NCBI GenBank assembly: GCA_037976565.1
Contig: CP137669.1
Span: forward strand, 40,760,912 to 40,824,911
From: Mesocentrotus franciscanus
Taxonomy: Eukaryota; Echinodermata; Echinoidea; Camarodonta; Strongylocentrotidae
Direction of reading: 5' to 3'
DNA length: 64,000 nt
Part shown: positions 58,005-64,000 of the stretch, piece by piece
Numbering within the stretch: position 1 is the first letter of the stretch
Layout: each line of letters begins with the position of its first letter
Position numbers and translations under genes: made by a program
The notes under the pieces: model-generated
What the model saw: the letters and a program-made list of their open reading frames with translations, nothing else
Databases searched by the model: none
Told to the model about the DNA's origin: nothing

Positions 58005-58170
58005 ATAGTTCATGTGACAGTCTGTTAAGTTTAGGTTGTGGTTTTAAATCTGGAAGTTATCTTGTAGCTAGAACAACAAGTTGGTGAGACCTTCAAGTTT
58101 ACTACATCTGCACGGCACATAACTGTGAGTGAAGACCCCCTGGTGCTCATAGTTACCTTAAGATCAAATT
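58005..58170 (+). repeat. Dispersed repeat family G, copy 3 (partial)
   Basis: It carries aacaagttggtgagaccttc, aagtttactacatctgcacg, gcacataactgtgagtgaag and accccctggtgctcatagtt, then ccttaagatc, in the family G order. It sits just after the donor of exon 9. Confidence 0.5.
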
Positions 58171-58294
58171 AATTGATTAATTGTATACCTATTTACAGAA
58201 ATGATTATTATACATTTTTTTTTAATTGTTTATTCATTAATTGTGGATGAATAATAGATTATTGCTAGTACAGCCAAACCTTTTTGCTGAAATG

Positions 58295-58590
58295 ATTATT
58301 AAACTAGTGGATATATCACCGGACTGTGGATCACATGGTTCATGGTTCAAGTCCTGCAGTGTCACCAATGTCCTTTGGCAAGACATTAATCTACATTTGC
58401 AACTCTCCACCCAGGTGTAGTAAATCGGTACCTGGTAGGAATGTACTCCTTGAATACTTTGAATGCCTTAGGGCAGCTAGGCCGAAAGCCAGGGTAATAA
58501 TACTACATTGTAGGCGCCTTGAGCATCCCCTGGGATGGATACACCTACGTGCACGATATAAATGTAGCTATTGTGGTCATTATTATGAAC
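58295..58590 (+). mobile_element. tRNA-derived SINE, family S
   Basis: ctagtggatatatcaccgga, ggttcaagtcctgc (B box), ggcaagacattaatctacat, tctccacccaggtgtagtaa and gtaggcgccttgagcatccc, then cctgggatgg. The tail gcacgatataaatgtagcta runs to within about 45 bp of the exon 10 acceptor. Confidence 0.85.
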
Positions 58591-58633
58591 ATTACAAATG
58601 TGATTTTATTTTCTGTATTTGTGTGTATTGCAG

Positions 58634-58794
58634 GTCATCAGTTGACAGGGAAGTCCACCGTTGAGATCTATCGTCAGGTGTTACTGTCAGGATGTCGATG
58701 TGTAGAGCTGGATTGCTGGGATGGTAAAGGTGATACAGACCCTGAGCCTATTATTACCCATGGTTACACCATGTGTACTGAAGTACTCTTCAAG
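58634..58794 (+). CDS. PLCB4: PLC-beta exon 10 (X domain catalytic core)
   Basis: This exon has 161 nt, with two bases completing Gly and ending in phase 0. The acceptor is gtgtattgcag; the donor is AAG|gtatga. The peptide carries [26 protein letters not shown] and [16 protein letters not shown]. The Glu and Asp of VELD are the calcium ligands equivalent to Glu341 and Asp343, and the His of ITHG is the second catalytic His (His356 in PLC-delta1). All are intact, so this is not a decayed copy. A SINE ends about 45 bp upstream of the acceptor. Confidence 0.98.
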
Positions 58795-59370
58795 GTATGA
58801 TACACTCACCTCTATAAAAGGTCACCTCTGTACAGTGGCCCGCTGTTTATACTCAGATCTAGTATGTTTGATATCAAGCTTGCTTTAGTATTGAGGCCAT
58901 ATGCATTGATTCAGATGGTTTTTATTGATCCATTTAAAAAAAATATATAAACACAGAAAACTTTCATAAAAAACAAAACACATTATAAATACCATCAATG
59001 TAACAATAGCGATACATGCATAGAAATTTTCAAATACAGACAGCAAAAGAAAAAGAAGAGATAAGGAGAGATAGTGAGAGAAAGAGAAAGAGAGAGAGAG
59101 AGAGGGGGGAGTGATCACATTGCACTTATGAGAAGGTATAAAAAAGGGAATACGAATGGGAGAAAAAATGAAAAAGAACGAACAATGGAAAACAGAAGGG
59201 AAGTAGAGATAGGTCAAAATGAGAAGGGCAAGGAGAGAAAAGGAAAAAGAGTTGTACTTATTTCATACGGACTCGACACTGACCCCCCAAACCAACTCAT
59301 TCTATATAGCGTCTTTAAAACGGGGAGAGACACGATAACGCACAACGTAGGCTTCAGTCATTCACCTGGA
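58795..59370. other. Intron sequence with GA run
   Basis: A gagaga run at 59075-59108. The Glu/Arg-rich and Ser/Phe-rich frames here are low-complexity artefacts. Confidence 0.5.
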
Positions 59371-59678
59371 GGGTGTTTCACAAAGATCCTAAGTTGAACT
59401 TATCTCTAAGTTGGACTTAAAAATTATGGAAAGCTGTTAGCATCTTTGAAAATATTTTGTAAAAGTTATTTTAAAAGGCATAAAATGTTGACTCAAATCA
59501 TTCATATTTTGAATTATCATGGGAGATTTCATGTTCTTGATGTTGAATTTATAAAAAGTCTAAACTACTTGAATTTTCACTTTTGAACATAATTTAATTT
59601 AAGGCTACTAATGGCTCTCCATAATATTTAAGTCCAACTTAGAGTTAAGTTCGACTTTAAGATCTTTGTGAAACACCC
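59371..59678. mobile_element. MITE with GGGTGTTTCACAAAGATC ends
   Basis: Perfect 18-bp terminal inverted repeats (gggtgtttcacaaagatc and its inverse), continuing imperfectly with ctaagttgaacttatctcta and agttggacttaa. About 308 bp; no coding content. Confidence 0.85.
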
Positions 59679-59810
59679 CCCAGGTCTGGATTCAAACACA
59701 CTATATTTGGTTCGACAGAAACTGGATCATCTTATGTCTGTCTGAAGCACTATCAGCTTTTGATGTTGTCATTCACAATTTAAAAAAAAAATTGTTATGA
59801 TTTTCTGCAG

Positions 59811-59890
59811 GATGTGATCGAAGCCATTAATGAAACAGCCTTCAAGACGTCTGAGTATCCTGTTATCCTTTCCTTTGAGAATCACTGCAG
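59811..59890 (+). CDS. PLCB4: PLC-beta exon 11 (X domain)
   Basis: This exon has 80 nt, starting in phase 0 and ending with AG of a split Ser. The acceptor is gattttctgcag; the donor is CAG|gtatgt. The peptide [20 protein letters not shown] then SFENHC is nearly invariant in PLC-beta. The Glu of SFENH corresponds to the catalytic calcium ligand Glu390 of PLC-delta1. Confidence 0.98.
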
Positions 59891-61005
59891 GTATGTGTAG
59901 TCTTCTAAGATTATCATGATTAGGACAATTAAAGCTAATGAGTACTCATAATGAATTCAGTTCTGGTTAACAGGAATCCATAATTGTTTATCATGCAGTA
60001 GGTTGATGATTAGACGAGCTACTTGTACGTGATGAAAATTTGCTAAAAGTCACATTCACTGGACCACATCTTTTTACCACATCTTTCATTACAAAAAAGT
60101 AATTTCTGTTATTAACTGAGATCTATTGAAAAAGAGAACAGATATTGGATATAATGAGCTGTTTGTAAAAGTTTGAATATGATGTGATTTATTCCGTACC
60201 AGTACCAGTATGTTGTTACCTTCCTCTGCAACAACATTTATGAACTCTTAATCACTCTACCTTTAAGTGTGAATGTAATTGTACTCTTTCATAACATCAT
60301 TAGGGCTGATATTTACGGCATTATTTATAGTTATGTGTTGTTTAGTGATTTACAAGGGCCCTAGAGTCTAGTTAGTGCTGTAAATTGAGGGAAAGGGATA
60401 TTGTTTATCACAGATTGTATCAACTCTTTTTCCTCAAAAGAGACCATTATAGTACAAAACTGGAAAACAATTGTGTATGCAATTTCAGTTTTCCCCTTTT
60501 AACTTGAAAATCATTCTTTCTCTTTTTGACACCATGTTTTCTACTGCTTGTTCTCTCTTAAGTGGATGTACATCTGTTTATAGCATAAATGTTCCTGATA
60601 AACATACTAGCTACCATTGCTAAACAACTGTTACACTTTTAATCCTTTTTTATCCATATCATATTAACATTACAATGTATTTCATTTTAATTCTATTTTA
60701 ATTCCATTTGGTATTGGTTTTATTGTGTTCATGAAACTGTTATATGAAAATAATATGTGAAAAATATTACAAATTAGCTAATCATTTACAGGCATTTCCC
60801 CCATACATATTGTTTGGTTTAGTTTATGTCCACTTCAACCATTTTTCCAGAACTGTTTTAAGTTTTCATTGCTTGGTTATTTTTTGGGTGAGCTACATGT
60901 ATGAATTCTGTAGCTGAAGTGGAAGATCTAAGTTGTAAATTTTGTTGTTGTTTTTAAAATATGGTTTGTCTTTCATATTGATTCATGTCCTTATCTTGCT
61001 AACAG
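59891..61005. other. Intron sequence, nothing recognised
   Basis: AT-rich intron between exons 11 and 12. Confidence 0.45.
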
Positions 61006-61090
61006 TCAAAAGCAGCAGGCTAAGATGGCTCATTATTGCAGAACAATCTTTGGAGACAAGCTTCTCATTGATCCCCTCCCAGAGTTTCCT
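61006..61090 (+). CDS. PLCB4: PLC-beta exon 12 (X domain)
   Basis: This exon has 85 nt, with one base completing Ser and ending in phase 0 at CCT|gtaagt. The acceptor is cttgctaacag. The peptide includes [20 protein letters not shown] and IDPLPEFP, matching the X-domain helix after SFENHC-S. The last 21 coding bases, the donor and 70 bp of intron are copied again immediately downstream (61161-61257); using the second donor would read into a stop. Confidence 0.96.
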
Positions 61091-61257
61091 GTAAGTACAT
61101 ACATACATACATGTAGATCAGTCTGAACACTTAAACTTACCATCCATAAATGGCAACTTAGATCCCCTCCCAGAGTTTCCTGTAAGTACATACATGTACA
61201 TACATACATGTAGATCAATCTGAACACTTAAACTTACCATCCATAAATGGCAACTTA
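61070..61257 (+). repeat. 91/97-bp tandem duplication of the exon 12 end and its splice donor
   Basis: Copy 1 (61070-61160) and copy 2 (61161-61257) both carry gatcccctcccagagtttcc, then tgtaagtacatacat, then ctgaacacttaaacttacca and tccataaatggcaactta. Copy 2 has 6 extra bases in the acatac stretch and one substitution (gatcaatc for gatcagtc). Confidence 0.95.
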
Positions 61258-62004
61258 GATGACAACTTGGTAATATTATGAGGATAGTTTTTCTTTCCAG
61301 GAGTGCTTCAGACCTTCAGTTATGGCATACATGAGGGAGTTACCAAAATGGATTTGTGTAAACTTGAAGATTTCTTTAGTTTAGGATTGAAAAGTGAGGA
61401 TGTCTCACAGTGTATACTTAAATCTTGTTATTCCAAACCCATTGAAACCAAGGAAATTACACTGTAATATTGAAACCTTGTTGTACATGTATCAGGACTA
61501 GAAACTATAAAATGCAAAGAAGTAGGACCAGAAATATGACCTTGTTATAATGAGAGTTTGTAATCTAAGTGTTTACTATAACAAGTCATTCCTTTTATGA
61601 TAGTTTACTTTCTTATGAAGTACTGTATATCTGATTGATTCTTCATGTACATTTTAACTATTACCCTGGCTTTATCTTAGCAGCCATACATGGATATGGT
61701 TCTGAAAGCATTCAAGGAATTCTTGAAGGCATAGAGGCATCATGGTCTTGTGGGTATGTCCCTGGACCATAGATTAAAAGACCTTGGTTTGATTCCATGC
61801 CATGGTATTAATCTTAATAGCAAAACAATGATGGATATCAGAAGGAGACAATAAATAATCACTATAGAAATATTCATAGAATGATAGTCCATTATATCAG
61901 AGCATTTTCTCTAAAACAAGCCAATATTACAGAATGGTTCACTAGATTTATGGCAAAAGGTATGTTATCTTATTACAATTATTAATTGCTTATAATCATA
62001 AGAG
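61258..62004. other. Intron sequence with possible SINE fragment
   Basis: At 61735-61800, atggtcttgtgggtatgtcc, ctggaccatag and ggtttgattcc resemble the A- and B-box head of family S, without the rest. Otherwise nothing recognised. Confidence 0.45.
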
Positions 62005-62300
62005 GTGTCGTGTTCTAGTGGATACGTCACCAGACTGTGGATCACATGGTTCGTGGTTCTAGTCCAGCAGTGGCACTAATGTCCTTTGGCAAGATATTAA
62101 TCTACGTTTACCACTCTCCACCCAGGTGTACTGAATGGGTACCTATTAGGAAGTTATTCCTTGAATGCTTTTAATGCCTTAGGACAGCTGGGCCAAAGCC
62201 AGGGTAATAATACTACTTTGTAGGCGCCTTGGGCATCCCCTGAGATGGATAAGTGCGTAATATAAATGGAGCTATCATTATTGTTATTATCATTATTACT
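62005..62300 (+). mobile_element. tRNA-derived SINE, family S
   Basis: ctagtggatacgtcaccaga, ggttctagtccagcagtggc, ggcaagatattaatctacgt, ctctccacccaggtgtactg and gtaggcgccttgggcatccc, then ctgagatgg, with an ATT-rich tail. It ends about 33 bp before exon 13. Confidence 0.85.
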
Positions 62301-62333
62301 GTTATTAAATTTGAATGCACTTTTTATCCTCAG

Positions 62334-62436
62334 TTGGAAGCGGGAAAGCCCCAGCCCTGCCCGGCAGCCCTCAAGTTTAAGATCCTGGTGAAGAACAAGA
62401 AACGGAAGCACACAGATGCAAGCAAGAAACGAGCAG
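62334..62436 (+). CDS. PLCB4: PLC-beta exon 13 (end of X domain and start of X-Y linker)
   Basis: This exon has 103 nt, starting in phase 0 and ending with G of a Gly codon. The acceptor is tttatcctcag; the donor is GCAG|gtaagg. The peptide includes ALKFKILVKNKKRKHTDASK. The two lysines of ILVKNKK match the substrate-phosphate contacts Lys438 and Lys440 of PLC-delta1. Relatives have P-LP-P-DL at the position where this protein has a proline- and alanine-rich segment (PQPCPAALK). After this the protein enters the basic, poorly conserved linker. Confidence 0.95.
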
Positions 62437-62591
62437 GTAAGGGAACAACCTAATGGTTGCAGTAGATAGCCTAATGTTTGCCAACCTCTTATACTCCAGC
62501 TAATACATTGATGCTTGAGCCCTCTATGATATACCTTAGATGTGTTCTATGTAGCTAAACAAAATGTTAACTTTGTCTTCTCTTCTAACAG

Positions 62592-62638
62592 GATCTAACC
62601 AGGAAGTATATCCTTTCAAACAGAAAAAAGAAAATTAA
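62592..62638 (+). CDS. Candidate exon 14 with in-frame stop (short isoform or mis-called exon)
   Basis: A good acceptor (cttctcttctaacag) lies 155 bp after exon 13. Joined in phase, the reading is GSNQEVYPFKQKKEN followed by TAA at 62636. That would end the enzyme just after the X half-barrel with no Y domain, which should be inactive as a PLC. Alternatives are a 14-nt microexon ending at GAA|gtatat (phase 0 out), a frameshift in the A-rich run near 62624-62634, or a cryptic site that is skipped. Another frame stays open to about 62708 with many lysines. The splice acceptor is convincing; the role is not. Confidence 0.4.
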
Positions 62639-63368
62639 AGTAAAGAAGTCAAGCAAAGTGAAGAAGAAGAAATATTGGATAACAGCCAAACGGGATATGT
62701 CCTGCTGATGTACCACACCTATGATCATGTTACATTTTCCTGCTATTCAATCCATAGTAGTCTATGTAGTACTTGAGATTTGGAATATAATTGTGTCTAT
62801 GTGATGCAAAGAAGGTAGAATACATCATATGGCAAATGATTTATTCAGTCAAAAAAACAAACAGTAAATTGTCTTTTTGTCTATGTCCCATGTAAAACTC
62901 CTCTTTCTATGATAAAAATATTACAAAAAATGAAGAGTCCTTCTATTGATTTTTGTTCTTTAAAATAATGAAATCATGGATGCAGGCTAGTATAGAAACC
63001 CTCCTCTCAAACATAATTATTGACAATGTTTTCATGGAAAGTATAACTTTTTAAGTTGTTTCTTGTTTGTTTGTCTGATTATATAATGTGCTAAATTGTC
63101 CATCCTTATTAGACTTTGTGTATTTGCCTATTGAAGATAACCCCTTTATACCACAGCTTCTAACCATAGTTTTTTTTATTTATTAGGTTTTGCATCCACT
63201 TTTGCTTTTCCTGATGACCATATATGTATTTATTCAATTTGATTATGTTATATACATGTACATATACTTTTGCACGTGGAATACGATACTATCATGCTTT
63301 TATCTCAATTAATCAGGCATTTCCTTGAGCTTGTATAGAAGCAAGAGCTAATTTTTATTTACGTGTAT

Positions 63369-63479
63369 TAAGTCATGTTCACATACAGACTGATAGTTGA
63401 TTATCATTGTTGACATGTTTATTTATGTGTAAGTCATGTTCACATACAGACTGATAGTTGATTATCATCGTTGACATGT
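63369..63479. repeat. 61-bp tandem duplication
   Basis: taagtcatgttcacatacag, actgatagttgattatcat and gttgacatgtt occur twice, offset 61 bp, with one substitution (cattg to catcg). Confidence 0.95.
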
Positions 63480-63575
63480 TGATAAGCATGTTAGAGGAGA
63501 GTCCCCTCTAGCTGTGCAGTCTCTATGGAATCAGTTGATTGATTGAGGTCCATTGAGTATCCTTCAATATAGACG

Positions 63576-63581
63576 AATAAA
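63576..63581 (+). promoter_or_regulatory. AATAAA hexamer (possible polyadenylation signal)
   Basis: An aataaa in gacgaataaaagag, about 940 bp after the candidate stop at 62636. It would suit a short transcript, but the hexamer is common by chance in AT-rich DNA. Confidence 0.25.
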
Positions 63582-64000
63582 AGAGAACATAAAAGATTCA
63601 TGAGTTGAAAATAGATTCTTCTCGAGAAGAGATGACACATGCAGCTTTTTTTTAAAAGTGGAAATGAGACACAGTTTTCAAAGCATTCGCATTAAATGGA
63701 ACCATTCTCGGCCCTTAATTTTGATTGACAGGAAAGTTTGTAATTCGCAAATCAGAAAAAAAGAACATGGCATATACACCCTAAGGTGCAATCTGATGAT
63801 TTTGTTTTTTGCATAAAAATGGTGAATATATTCAAATAGAAGAGTAGTACAAATTGCATAATCTGCTGAAAATTAGATGTTTATGTCAACGCATATGTCA
63901 TCCCCCAAACCACAACAACAACAACACCTAAAACCATACAAACAAACAAAGTGTGGACTGTTGTAGCTAAATACAGCATTTACTTTGAATACAGGTCTCA

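Larger units (their letters stand above)
2757..62638 (+). other. PLCB4: Partial phospholipase C beta gene, PLCB4/norpA-like (13 supported exons plus candidate exons)
   Basis: Thirteen GT-AG exons join without a frame break into 451 codons. PLC-beta enzymes are membrane-associated effectors of Gq-class G proteins that split PIP2 into IP3 and diacylglycerol; that is family knowledge. Seen here in order are a PH-like domain, an EF-hand region and the X half of the TIM barrel, with the catalytic His-Asn, Glu, Asp, His and Glu positions and the phosphate-binding lysines all present. Strings such as QRDPRLNEILYPFYDAK and ELDCWDGKG are closer, from memory of the family, to PLCB4/norpA than to PLCB1-3. 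The N terminus and everything from the Y domain onward are outside the window or unresolved. Intron sizes run from about 155 bp to 19.8 kb. The family call is firm; the subtype is probable. Confidence 0.93.
62639..64000. other. Sequence after the candidate stop; 3' UTR of a short form or intron
   Basis: No Y-domain exon was recognised up to the window end. An aataaa hexamer is at 63576-63581. A 61-bp tandem duplication (taagtcatgttcacatacag, then actgatagttgattatca) is at 63369-63479. Short GA/CAA runs occur near the end. Confidence 0.45.

Overview
The window looks like one stretch of a large, intron-rich metazoan gene on the + strand. Thirteen coding exons with matching phases, from 2757 to 62436, spell 451 codons of a phosphoinositide-specific phospholipase C beta. 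The protein resembles the PLCB4/norpA branch, for example QRDPRLNEILYPFYDAK and ELDCWDGKG. The exons cover the PH-like domain (2.76-25.7 kb), the EF-hand region (38.0-57.9 kb) and the catalytic X half-barrel (57.9-62.4 kb). The first coding exon or exons lie before base 1. The Y half-barrel, C2 domain and C-terminal coiled coil would lie after base 64000, unless the candidate stop-containing exon at 62592 ends a short isoform. No second host gene was found on either strand.

The organism is a eukaryote with long introns, low GC and many short inverted-repeat elements. TACATG/ACATGTACATGT strings are scattered through every intron. The repeat content fits a marine invertebrate, perhaps an echinoderm or hemichordate, but no species can be named from the sequence.

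Layout: 1-2756 is upstream intron or 5' flank, with a palindromic element and a 376-bp TAC array. The 19.8-kb first intron (2835-22608) holds a possible 21-nt microexon at 6738, many inverted-repeat elements, a nested insertion near 14 kb, a 2.2-kb element with hairpin ends at 14.88-17.09 kb, and a hAT-like element at 21.06-21.51 kb. The intron at 25.7-38.0 kb carries a 157-bp tandem satellite and an antisense LINE reverse-transcriptase tail. The introns at 38.1-44.9 kb and 45.5-52.8 kb carry a cluster of roughly 80-bp hairpin repeats, a pogo-like element and a second LINE tail. From 52.9 kb on, introns are shorter and contain tRNA-derived SINEs, two trinucleotide arrays flanking one exon, and small tandem duplications at splice sites.

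The main points of interest are the dispersed pre-miRNA-shaped hairpin family (nine sites), the possible frame-preserving microexon in the PH domain, the stop-containing exon after the X domain, and a tandem duplication that copies a splice donor.
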